13,687 bases of DNA from assembly GCA_023230175.1 (NCBI GenBank), contig JALNXV010000052.1, forward strand, positions 1 to 13,687, given 5' to 3'. The stretch comes from Candidatus Cloacimonadota bacterium. GTDB taxonomy: Bacteria > Cloacimonadota > Cloacimonadia > Cloacimonadales > WRIO01. The translations under genes were made by a program, and so were the position numbers. Below are positions 6,006 to 13,086 of this stretch, piece by piece; positions within the stretch are counted from its first letter, which is position 1; the number at the start of each line of letters is the position of its first letter. The notes beneath the pieces are model-generated. The model did no database searches. It was not told where the DNA came from and was given only the letters and a program-made list of their open reading frames with translations.

Positions 6006-7877
6006 ATGAAAATTAAAAAATATGTAATTATATTATTGTTTTTAATTACTTTGAATTATCTTCAAAGTACAACTTTCCCGAGAGAATTTAATCAATTTAT
6101 TTATAATATTGAAGAGTTGCCTGAGTCTTTTATCAAAATACTTCCGGAAAAAAATCTTTTACAAGTCTTGACAATAGAAGATTCTGTTTTAGTTATAAAA
6201 AAACAGATTAAGATTTTGAATAATATTGCTGAAAACAAAAGATGGCAAAATACTTATGGTGTTTATCCTGTGATTGATTGGTTGGATGTGTCTTTAGTAG
6301 TAGAAAGTAGTTTAAGGGGGCAGATTTCTATAGATATGCCGGATAAATTGGATTTATATTTGCAACAAGATTTGTCAAATATTTTTATTAAAGGGGTTGA
6401 TGATCCTTTGAGGATAGAAAAAGATTCTGATAATATTTTTATTTTAAATAAAGATATGGTATCATTATTTTCATTTTTTGATTATAAAATGATACCTGTA
6501 GTGGTGCAACATCAACAAGATGATGTGCTTATAGAAGAATTTTATATACATAAAGATGACTTCTTTAACGAATTTAATCAATGGAAACATAATTGGGAAA
6601 ATCAAGATATTGCAAATTATTTAAGATATTATCATTCTGATTTCTTTTCTAAAAGTAATCAAATGGACTTAGATGCTTGGATAAATTATAAAAAAGGAAT
6701 TTTTAAAAACAATCAAAAAGTTTCAGTTACATTTACTAACGTAAGTTATATTTTAAAAGATAATTATTTATATATGGAAGGATTACAAGAGTATAACTCA
6801 GATAATTATCAAGATTTTGGTAAGAAAATTATGGTCTGGAAGTTAGAAAATAACGAGTGGTTTATATGGGCTGAGGACTGGTATGAAGTAGAAAAACCGA
6901 TTGGCTCAGAAAAGCCTGTTGAAATTGTTGAACCAATCGAGATAACTCCTAAACCGGTAATTGATACCGTGAAAACAGTTTGGGAATTAAATCAAGGTAA
7001 ATTTCCTTATGATTACATCAATTTTCTTTTCCCTAAATTGCATAATTATAATGAAAATTTAATTATTGTTGAGAAAAAAGATCAAAGTGCAGCACTTTAT
7101 AAGGTTAACGATAATTATAAAAATATAGAATTGATTAAAACATATAAAATTTCTTCTGGTCAAAATAAGGGCAATAAAATGAAAAGAGGAGATCTTAAGA
7201 CTCCGGAAGGACTTTATCTGACTCAAAGATTTATACCCGGTGAAGACCTTTCGTCTAAGTATGGTACCGGTGCTTTTACGTTGAATTATCCTAATCAATT
7301 AGATAAGATACTAAAAAAAACAGGTTATGGTATATGGTTGCATGGCTCTGATATTGATATGATACCTTTTGATACTGAAGGATGTATCCGTTTTGAAAAT
7401 GATGAAATTATTCATTTTGTTCAATTGTTAAATCCACAAAATACTCCTGTAATAATTGATGAAGAAATTAAATGGTATAGCTATGATGAATTAGAAAATG
7501 AAGTTAAAGTAGTGTTACATACTATAGATTATTGGAAAGAAGTTTGGCAAAACAAAGATTTTGAAAATTATATTACATTATACCTTGATGAGTTTTATTC
7601 AGATAGACAAAAGATGGATTATACTCAATGGTATAATCATAAAATGAAATTATTTAAGTCTGAAGAAGATATTAATATTAATATCTATGATTTTGATTTT
7701 TATTATGCAGAAGGGCTTTTATTGATTAGTTTCTATCAGGATTATGAAACAGGAGAATATAGGGATTTTGGTAAAAAATCTTTAGTTCTTAAACAACTGG
7801 ATAACCAATGGAAAATCATTAAAGAAGAATGGCAAGTAACATCTAAACCGAGTAATTCTATTTCTAAGGGAGAATAA
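6006..7877 (+). CDS. Exported L,D-transpeptidase/L,D-carboxypeptidase with two NTF2-like domains (Csd6/Pgp2-like)
   Basis: The start is the ATG at 6006, which opens directly into a signal peptide (MKIKKYVIILLFLITLNYL). The frame stays open upstream to an ATG at 5916, but that would run through the promoter. The ribosome site is weak (GAGGTG, 11 nt away). The 623-aa product has an N-terminal region (25-185), an NTF2-like domain (about 190-293), a P/E/V-rich linker (297-322), a YkuD catalytic domain (about 335-485) and a second NTF2-like domain (about 504-610). The YkuD part shows RGDLKTPEGLY (394-404), LHGSD with H446, and TEGCIRF with catalytic C460 and R462. Known: Csd6 and Pgp2 combine a YkuD domain with one C-terminal NTF2-like domain and remove the terminal D-Ala of peptidoglycan tetrapeptides. 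YafK/DpaA and Cds6-type proteins are related. Inferred: periplasmic peptide trimming, feeding the next gene's enzyme. Transpeptidation or lipoprotein release cannot be excluded. Confidence 0.85.
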   Translation: MKIKKYVIILLFLITLNYLQSTTFPREFNQFIYNIEELPESFIKILPEKNLLQVLTIEDSVLVIKKQIKILNNIAENKRWQNTYGVYPVIDWLDVSLVVESSLRGQISIDMPDKLDLYLQQDLSNIFIKGVDDPLRIEKDSDNIFILNKDMVSLFSFFDYKMIPVVVQHQQDDVLIEEFYIHKDDFFNEFNQWKHNWENQDIANYLRYYHSDFFSKSNQMDLDAWINYKKGIFKNNQKVSVTFTNVSYILKDNYLYMEGLQEYNSDNYQDFGKKIMVWKLENNEWFIWAEDWYEVEKPIGSEKPVEIVEPIEITPKPVIDTVKTVWELNQGKFPYDYINFLFPKLHNYNENLIIVEKKDQSAALYKVNDNYKNIELIKTYKISSGQNKGNKMKRGDLKTPEGLYLTQRFIPGEDLSSKYGTGAFTLNYPNQLDKILKKTGYGIWLHGSDIDMIPFDTEGCIRFENDEIIHFVQLLNPQNTPVIIDEEIKWYSYDELENEVKVVLHTIDYWKEVWQNKDFENYITLYLDEFYSDRQKMDYTQWYNHKMKLFKSEEDININIYDFDFYYAEGLLLISFYQDYETGEYRDFGKKSLVLKQLDNQWKIIKEEWQVTSKPSNSISKGE

Positions 7878-7879
7878 AC

Positions 7880-9616
7880 TTGAAATATTTAAAAAAAATT
7901 ATATTGTTTCTTATAATCATAAATTTACGTATTACTCTATTTGCTAATACTGAAATAGAAAGCTATTTTATTGGTACGGATTATGAATTAAATGTATATA
8001 CGATTACAGGAGAAGAAGAAGGGGCTACTTTGTTGATAATAGGTGGCATTCAAGGAGATGAACCGGCCGGTTTTTTATCTGCTGATTATTTTGTTGACCT
8101 TACTTTAAAAAAAGGAAATTTGATTGTAATACCTCGAGCTAATTTACACTCTATTTTTTTATCCCAAAGACAAGTTAATTATGATATGAATAGAAGATTT
8201 AAGCAAGATACTCCTACTATCTATGAAGATGAAGTTGTTGAAATTATTAAACAATATATAAATAAAGCAGATTTGCTTTTAAATTTACACGAGGGGAGTG
8301 GCTTTTATCGCCCGGAATGGGAAGGACCTATGCATAATCCTAAAAGATATGGACAGTGCATAATAGCCGATACCGATGTTTATCTCTTGCCTGATAAAAC
8401 TATAAATCTCAAAGAAATAGCAGAATTTGTAATTGATGAAATTAATCAACATATTGATGAAAAGGAGTATCGTTATAGTTTTAATAATCATAATACTATT
8501 TCTGATAATACAATACATATTGAACAAAGAAAATCAGCCTCTTATTACGGTTTAACTAAAGCTAATATTCCCTCTTTTGGAATAGAAGTTTCTAAAAATA
8601 TTCCTTCTACAATTTTAAAAAAACAATATATTAAATTGATTATTAAAGAGTTTATGAAATATTTTGATATTCAAATTGATTACCCGTATATCTTTAATGA
8701 AGAACCGGAATTATTATACATCTTATGTGAAATTGATAACCAAAAGTATTATTTTGAAAATAATGATAAAATCATTCTTTCTAAAGGTTCAAGTATTGAA
8801 ATAAAAAAAATATATACTAATTATGAAAGAGGTAATTATGCCGATATTATTGGATTTGGTAATAAAAATGATATCAATAAAAGATTTAGAATTGATTCAA
8901 ATACAGAAATCAAAGTATATAAGGATAATGTTACAATAGCAAATATTCCAATCCGCATAAAAGAAGATATGGAAAAACTTTATGCCGGCTTTAGAGTTAA
9001 GATTTACGATGATAATAGTTTTGTTAATATCGAACTTGAAGATACGCTTTTTATTACTGAGGCTGTAGATTTTGAAATCATCGGTACTATAAATAATAAT
9101 TCCGATATTACAATTAACCTATTGGGTTATGATAATAAAACAGCTAAGATTGACGATCAACATTTTAAGATCAATTCGCATTATTCTATGATAAATAGGT
9201 ATGCTGTTAATGCTGATAAAAACTTGTACCAGTTTATTATCAAAGAAAACAATAATCTTATCGGATATAGTTATTTAAAAGTAGAACCTATAATTGTTTA
9301 TGATTTAAACCTTTATCATAATAATAAATTAGTTGTGATGTCGCCCGGTGATACCTTATATGCGTCTTATGGTGATACTTTATTGATTGAGGATGTTGAA
9401 ATATCTCAAATAAGTTCTGATAAAGTAAAAGTAAATCTTGCCGGATATGTTTTGGATTACCAAAAAGATGCAGAAGATAGAGGTGCTAATATCTATTTAA
9501 CTGAAAAGAATCTAATCAATAGATTTGCAGTTAATAAAGAAAAAAATCATTATGAAATTCATATATTATTTAATCAGAAACAATATGCTGTTTTTAATCT
9601 TATTTTGGAAAAATAG
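7880..9616 (+). CDS. M99-family peptidoglycan DL-carboxypeptidase (Csd4/Pgp1-like), TTG start
   Basis: Translation most likely begins at TTG 7880, 2 nt after the previous stop and 7 nt after GGGAG (7868-7872). It opens a signal peptide (MKYLKKIILFLIIINL) and there is no nearby ATG. The 578-aa protein has a carboxypeptidase fold with the zinc motif GGIQGDEPAG, in which glutamine (Q58) replaces the usual first histidine, plus E61 and H137 (LNLHEGSGFYRP). DMNRRF (102-107) and FGIEVSK with E236 fit substrate arginine and catalytic glutamate. As I recall, Csd4 uses Q46, E49, H128 and E222, so the spacing agrees well. Known: Csd4 and Pgp1 cut meso-diaminopimelate from peptidoglycan tripeptides to leave dipeptides and are needed for helical shape. 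The C-terminal half is beta-rich: ERGNYADIIGFG (316-327), then two related repeats (about 398-468 and 503-577) sharing INR[YF]AVN. Substrate and shape role here are inferred. Confidence 0.85.
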   Translation: MKYLKKIILFLIIINLRITLFANTEIESYFIGTDYELNVYTITGEEEGATLLIIGGIQGDEPAGFLSADYFVDLTLKKGNLIVIPRANLHSIFLSQRQVNYDMNRRFKQDTPTIYEDEVVEIIKQYINKADLLLNLHEGSGFYRPEWEGPMHNPKRYGQCIIADTDVYLLPDKTINLKEIAEFVIDEINQHIDEKEYRYSFNNHNTISDNTIHIEQRKSASYYGLTKANIPSFGIEVSKNIPSTILKKQYIKLIIKEFMKYFDIQIDYPYIFNEEPELLYILCEIDNQKYYFENNDKIILSKGSSIEIKKIYTNYERGNYADIIGFGNKNDINKRFRIDSNTEIKVYKDNVTIANIPIRIKEDMEKLYAGFRVKIYDDNSFVNIELEDTLFITEAVDFEIIGTINNNSDITINLLGYDNKTAKIDDQHFKINSHYSMINRYAVNADKNLYQFIIKENNNLIGYSYLKVEPIIVYDLNLYHNNKLVVMSPGDTLYASYGDTLLIEDVEISQISSDKVKVNLAGYVLDYQKDAEDRGANIYLTEKNLINRFAVNKEKNHYEIHILFNQKQYAVFNLILEK

Positions 9617-9732
9617 GATGCATTATTTTTTTGATAAATATAGAATTAATTAGATTTATACATATTAGAAGAAATTTACATAATAGTATTAAGCAATAAT
9701 CTTACGATTAATAAAAAAAATACAACAAAAAC

Positions 9733-9778
9733 ACAAGGGACCTCCGGGATGCTTTTTTCCTTCTTGGAGGTCCCTTGT
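9733..9778. repeat. Perfect 13-bp-stem hairpin of unknown role
   Basis: ACAAGGGACCTCC (9733-9745) is exactly complementary to GGAGGTCCCTTGT (9766-9778). The 20-nt loop contains six T residues, and GGGA (9746-9749) can pair with TTCC (9757-9760) inside it. No T-run follows on the plus strand. On the minus strand the stem is followed by a T-rich tract, so it would resemble a terminator for leftward transcription, although no leftward gene ends here. It could be a terminator, an RNA-stabilising hairpin, or one copy of a dispersed palindromic repeat. Confidence 0.7.
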
Positions 9779-9873
9779 CACTCAGATGATTTTTAGATGA
9801 GAAATAATTGATTAGCAAAAACGAAGTAAAAATATATTCTACTGCTATTTATTTTAATAATTTACAATTTTAC

Positions 9874-9903
9874 TTGACATAAAAACCAGCATTCAAATAT
9901 TTT
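9874..9903 (+). promoter_or_regulatory. Probable promoter of the rplM ribosomal operon
   Basis: TTGACA (9874-9879) is followed after 18 bp by TATTTT (9898-9903), or after 17 bp by ATATTT. It lies about 35 bp before the rplM ATG. The -35 is perfect and the -10 is only fair. It is the only clear -35 box in the gap. Confidence 0.55.
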
Positions 9904-9936
9904 GATTAGATAGATTGTTATAGAAAGGAGCTAAGC

Positions 9937-10365
9937 ATGAAAACGCTTACACCAAGAGCTTGTGATATTAAGCAAGACTGGTATATAGTAGATGCTGCTG
10001 AACAGACTTTAGGTCGTTTATGTACTCATATTGCATCAGTTTTAAAAGGCAAAAATAAGACATATTTTAGTCCAAATTTAGACTGTGGTGATTTTGTAGT
10101 AGTAGTAAATGCAGAAAAAGTTTTATTATCAGGCAGTAAAGAATTACAAAAGTCATACCAGAATTATAGCGGATATCCCGGTGGATTAAAAGAAACGTCA
10201 TTTAAAAGAATGATTTCAGAAAAACCTGAAGAAGTTATATTCAGGGCAGTTAAAGGTATGTTGCCTAAAAATTCATTAGGCAGACAGATGATTAGTAAAT
10301 TAAAGATCTATGCAGGTGAAGAACATCCGCATAAGGCTCAAAAGCCTGTAAGTTTATCTTTTTAG
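9937..10365 (+). CDS. rplM: 50S ribosomal protein L13
   Basis: The 142-aa length equals that of typical bacterial L13. Family landmarks are present: W-Y-I-V-D-A near residue 17, the LGRLCTHIASVLKGK helix, the GDFVVVVNAEKV strand, SGYPGGLKE, AVKGMLPKNSLGR and YAGEEHPHKAQKP. L13 binds 23S rRNA early in assembly of the large subunit. AAAGGAG lies about 6 nt before the ATG. It is the first gene of the translation cluster, with S9 starting 11 nt after its stop, as in most bacteria where L13 and S9 are made together. Confidence 0.98.
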   Translation: MKTLTPRACDIKQDWYIVDAAEQTLGRLCTHIASVLKGKNKTYFSPNLDCGDFVVVVNAEKVLLSGSKELQKSYQNYSGYPGGLKETSFKRMISEKPEEVIFRAVKGMLPKNSLGRQMISKLKIYAGEEHPHKAQKPVSLSF

Positions 10366-10376
10366 GAGGATATTGA

Positions 10377-10763
10377 ATGCAATTTTTTGATGCAGTAGGA
10401 AGAAGAAAGACTTCTGTTGCGAGAGTAATAATTACTCCCGGAACAGGTAAACGAATAATTAATTCATTACCAATGAAGAAATATCTTGGTCGTGAAATTC
10501 TTGAAATGGTTGTCGAGCAACCTTTTGAAACTGTTCAAATGAGCGACAAGTTTGATTTAAAAGTCAATGTTTGTGGTGGTGGATTATCAAGCCAAGCCGG
10601 TGCTATTAGACATGGCATCAGTAGAGCATTGGTTAAATATGATGAATCTCTTAAATCAGCTTTAAAAGCAAGAGGTTTATTGACCAGAGATTCTCGTATG
10701 GTTGAACGTAAAAAACCGGGTCGCCCAAAAGCAAGAAAACGTTTCCAATTCTCAAAACGTTAA
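10377..10763 (+). CDS. rpsI: 30S ribosomal protein S9
   Basis: The 128-aa protein has the S9 pattern: AVGRRKTSVARV at the start, the NVCGGGLSSQAGAIRHGISRALV core, and the basic C-terminal tail KKPGRPKARKRFQFSKR. The universally conserved final SKR reaches the P-site tRNA in the ribosome. The ribosome site AGGAGG overlaps the TAG stop of rplM, so the two genes are likely translationally coupled. A 117-bp gap follows before rpsB, the widest gap inside this cluster. Confidence 0.98.
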   Translation: MQFFDAVGRRKTSVARVIITPGTGKRIINSLPMKKYLGREILEMVVEQPFETVQMSDKFDLKVNVCGGGLSSQAGAIRHGISRALVKYDESLKSALKARGLLTRDSRMVERKKPGRPKARKRFQFSKR

Positions 10764-10776
10764 TACTATGTATAAT
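10749..10776 (+). promoter_or_regulatory. Possible internal promoter before rpsB
   Basis: A perfect TATAAT (10771-10776), immediately preceded by TG, lies 16 bp after TTCTCA (10749-10754), a 4-of-6 -35 match inside the end of rpsI. In DNA this AT-rich a chance TATAAT is plausible. The long, structured leader that follows makes a real start more credible. Confidence 0.4.
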
Positions 10777-10784
10777 TTTAAAAA

Positions 10785-10880
10785 ACCGGCAGGTACGGAG
10801 TTGCAAGGCGGTGTTTTCTATCTGAAAACTGAATTGCGTATATCCTATCTGTTAAATTTAACCGTAATAAGGGAGAAATA
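10785..10880 (+). promoter_or_regulatory. Structured untranslated leader of rpsB
   Basis: The segment is less AT-rich than other gaps here. It has a nested fold: GCAA (10803-10806) with TTGC (10834-10837), enclosing GTTTTC (10813-10818) with GAAAAC (10824-10829) around the loop TATCT. CCG (10786-10788) may pair with CGG (10796-10798). A 12-bp palindrome GTTAAATTTAAC (10851-10862) precedes the ribosome site AGGGAG. Known: rpsB leaders in some bacteria bind S2 and repress rpsB-tsf. I infer a similar function but recognise no specific Rfam motif. Confidence 0.4.
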
Positions 10881-11702
10881 ATGTCAGTTGTATCAATGAA
10901 ACAATTACTTGAAGCAGGTGTACATTTTGGTCATCAGACCCATAAATGGAACCCAAAGATGAAAAAATACATTTTTATAAAAAGAAATGGTATTCATATT
11001 TTAGACCTTAAGCAGACAGTTGATGCTATCAATACTGCTTATAATCAAGTTAAAGAAGTTGCTCGTAAGGGAGAAAAAGTTCTCTTTGTCGGCACAAAAA
11101 AACAAGCTCAGGATGCTATTAAAGACGCTGCTATAAAAGCTGATGCAAGTTATGTAAACTTCAGATGGTATGGTGGTATGCTAACTAATATGCAAACAAT
11201 CCGTCGTTCTGTTGAAAAAATGGAATATTATGAGCAAATAGTAGAAGACGGAACTATCAGTTCATATACAAAGCTTGAACAGATAAAAATGAAAAGAGAG
11301 TATATCAAGATCGAAAGATCACTTGGTGGTATAAGAAAATTAGATACTTTGCCCGGTGCTGTTGTAATAGTTGATACAAACTATGAACACATTGCAGTAC
11401 ACGAGGCAAGAGTTTTGGGTATTCCTATTATTGGAATGGTTGATACTAATTGTGACCCGGATGTTGTTGATTATGTAATCCCTTCAAATGATGATGCTAT
11501 ACGTGCTATTGACCTGATTTCAGGAATTTTATCACAAGCAGTTATAGAAGGAAATCAAACAGCAACTGAAGGAGCTATTTCAGGTCAAGCTTCACAAGAA
11601 GAATCATCCGAAGAAGAAACTCAAGAAACTGAATCAGAAAATAATGAAGAAGAAATAGATTTAGAAAATTTCGACATAGCTGATACAGAAGGTAAAGAAT
11701 AA
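10881..11702 (+). CDS. rpsB: 30S ribosomal protein S2 with acidic C-terminal tail
   Basis: The 273-aa protein carries the S2 signatures: LEAGVHFGHQTHKWNPKMKKY at the start, VLFVGTKKQAQ, FRWYGGMLTNMQTI, KLDTLPGAVVIVDTNYEH, and IPIIGMVDTNCDPDVVDYVIPSNDDA. S2 joins the small subunit late and helps hold S1. The folded core ends near residue 225. The rest, about 48 residues, is a low-complexity tail very rich in E, S, Q and T (for example EESSEEETQETE) ending GKE. This is longer than E. coli S2 (241 aa), though acidic tails on S2 occur in several phyla. AGGGAG precedes the ATG. The leader upstream is structured, and a hairpin separates it from tsf. Confidence 0.98.
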   Translation: MSVVSMKQLLEAGVHFGHQTHKWNPKMKKYIFIKRNGIHILDLKQTVDAINTAYNQVKEVARKGEKVLFVGTKKQAQDAIKDAAIKADASYVNFRWYGGMLTNMQTIRRSVEKMEYYEQIVEDGTISSYTKLEQIKMKREYIKIERSLGGIRKLDTLPGAVVIVDTNYEHIAVHEARVLGIPIIGMVDTNCDPDVVDYVIPSNDDAIRAIDLISGILSQAVIEGNQTATEGAISGQASQEESSEEETQETESENNEEEIDLENFDIADTEGKE

Positions 11703-11710
11703 TAATATTT

Positions 11711-11735
11711 AGGGAGATTCGTCTCCCTCATTTTT
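11711..11735 (+). terminator. Terminator or attenuator hairpin between rpsB and tsf
   Basis: AGGGAGA (11711-11717) pairs perfectly with TCTCCCT (11722-11728) around a TTCG tetraloop, followed two bases later by TTTTT (11731-11735). The T-run is short and interrupted by CA, so partial read-through into tsf is likely. Incomplete termination between these two genes is also known in E. coli. Confidence 0.65.
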
Positions 11736-11761
11736 AGTTTATAATAAAAATAGGAGTAAAA

Positions 11762-12355
11762 ATGGAAATTAATGCAAAAATGGTAAAAGAACTTAGAGAT
11801 AAAACCGGCGCAGGAATGATGGATTGTAAAAAAGCATTAACCCAGTGCGATGGCGATATTGAAAAAGCAATAAATTGGCTTAGAGAAAAAGGTATAGCTA
11901 AGGCTGTATCAAAATCTGATAGAGATACTAAAGAAGGTAGAATTTATTCATATATTCATTCAAATAATAAAATTGGTGTATTAGTAGAAATTAATTGTGA
12001 AACAGACTTTGTTGCAAGAAATGAAGATTTTGAAACTCTCTGTAAAGATGTTTGTATGCATATAGCTGCTACTAATCCTCTTGCTATTAAAGCTGAAGAC
12101 TTAGATCAAGAATTAGTAAATGCTGAAAGAGAAATATATAAAAATAAAGCTATTAACGACGGAAAACCTGAAGCTGTTGTAGAAAAAATCGTTGAAGGCC
12201 AAGTTAAAAAATATTATAAAGAAAATTGTTTATTAGAACAAGAATTTGTCAAAGATTCTACAAAGACAGTTCAAGATATTATAAATGAAACTATAGCTAA
12301 ATTAGGCGAAAATATTCAAGTAGCACGTTTTACAAGATTTGTTATTGGTGAATAA
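11762..12355 (+). CDS. tsf: Elongation factor Ts, short form
   Basis: The 197-aa protein begins with the EF-Tu-contacting N-terminal domain (VKELRDKTGAGMMDCKKAL, then WLREKGIAKA). It continues into a core with VEINCETDFVARN, whose TDFVARN motif inserts into EF-Tu to release GDP. E. coli EF-Ts is about 283 aa with a duplicated core. The length here matches the single-core short form seen in Thermus and several other phyla, with a normal C-terminal end (NIQVARFTRFVIGE), so it is not truncated. AGGAG lies 5 nt before the ATG. pyrH follows after 2 nt. Confidence 0.97.
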   Translation: MEINAKMVKELRDKTGAGMMDCKKALTQCDGDIEKAINWLREKGIAKAVSKSDRDTKEGRIYSYIHSNNKIGVLVEINCETDFVARNEDFETLCKDVCMHIAATNPLAIKAEDLDQELVNAEREIYKNKAINDGKPEAVVEKIVEGQVKKYYKENCLLEQEFVKDSTKTVQDIINETIAKLGENIQVARFTRFVIGE

Positions 12356-12357
12356 TT

Positions 12358-13077
12358 ATGGCTGAGTATCAACCTGAAAAACTCCACAGACTAATTCTCA
12401 AAATAAGCGGTGAATTTTTAGCCGGAGATAAAGGTTTTGGTTTTGATCAGGCAATTTTACATCAGTTATCTGATGATATAATTGAATTAAAAAGATTGGG
12501 CTATAGTATTGGTATAGTTCTTGGTGGAGGTAATTTTTTTAGAGGTAAAGAGCTTTCAGAAATAAATAGAGCTGCTGCTGATAATGTCGGTATGCTTGCC
12601 ACAATTCAAAATGCTATAGTGGTTGCTGAATACTTAAAACAAAAAAATTACAGTACAGAAGTTTATTCTGCCTTTCCTGTTGAAAAAATTGCTAAGTTTT
12701 ATACCTATAAAAGAGCAGATATTTCTCTAAAAGAAGGTAAAATTTGCTTTTTTTGCGGAGGAACCGGAAATCCGTTTTTCACAACTGATACTGCAGCGAT
12801 TCTTCGAGCTATAGAGCTTGATTGTGATATTGTCTTAAAGGGTACTAAAGTTGACGGTATTTATACTGCTGACCCTAAAAAAGATAAAAATGCTGTCTTT
12901 ATACCTGAAATTTCGTATAGTGAAGCCTTAAATCAACAATTAAATATTATGGATATGACAGCCTTTTCTCTTGCTCGAGATTATAAAATCCCGATTAAGG
13001 TTTTTGATATTACCGTAAAAGGTAATCTTAAAGAAGCAGTTTTATCCCGTAATATTGGAACTTATGTATATGAGTAA
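12358..13077 (+). CDS. pyrH: UMP kinase
   Basis: The 239-aa length is typical. It phosphorylates UMP to UDP with ATP as part of pyrimidine nucleotide synthesis, and belongs to the bacterial hexameric amino-acid-kinase fold family, unrelated to eukaryotic UMP/CMP kinase. Visible motifs are LILKISGEFLAG (phosphate loop), GIVLGGGNFFRGKEL, FFCGGTGNPFFTTDTAA (nucleotide binding) and LKGTKVDGIYTADPKKD. It starts 2 nt after the tsf stop with only a weak ribosome site inside the end of tsf, which implies translational coupling. The tsf-pyrH-frr order is a widely conserved arrangement. Confidence 0.98.
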   Translation: MAEYQPEKLHRLILKISGEFLAGDKGFGFDQAILHQLSDDIIELKRLGYSIGIVLGGGNFFRGKELSEINRAAADNVGMLATIQNAIVVAEYLKQKNYSTEVYSAFPVEKIAKFYTYKRADISLKEGKICFFCGGTGNPFFTTDTAAILRAIELDCDIVLKGTKVDGIYTADPKKDKNAVFIPEISYSEALNQQLNIMDMTAFSLARDYKIPIKVFDITVKGNLKEAVLSRNIGTYVYE

Positions 13078-13086
13078 GGAGAAATT

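Larger units (their letters stand above)
9617..9936. other. 320-bp gene-free stretch between the peptidase operon and rplM
   Basis: I find no convincing coding frame or tRNA. The stretch is very AT-rich. It holds a weak A/T stem just after the stop (AAAAATA with TATTTTT around 9616-9637), an A-rich tract (about 9709-9731), a strong hairpin at 9733-9778 and the rplM promoter at 9874-9903. The remaining sequence (about 9640-9705 and 9780-9870) shows nothing I can name. Confidence 0.6.

Noticed and set aside
7059..7298. Minus-strand open frame inside the L,D-transpeptidase-like gene, and similar ones at 8285-8527 and 13290-13526
   Set aside because: They lie opposite well-supported genes, lack ribosome sites and show composition expected of antisense frames in AT-rich DNA.
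9733..9778. The large hairpin as an ordinary terminator of the peptidase operon
   Set aside because: It lies over 110 bp after the stop and no T-run follows on the plus strand, so I list it as a hairpin of unknown role.
11554..11699. Acidic C-terminal tail of S2 as a frameshift or fusion artefact
   Set aside because: It is continuous in frame, ends at a normal stop, and acidic S2 tails are known in several phyla.
11762..12355. EF-Ts as a truncated gene because it is much shorter than in E. coli
   Set aside because: Both ends match the family and the length equals the natural single-core form known in Thermus and others.
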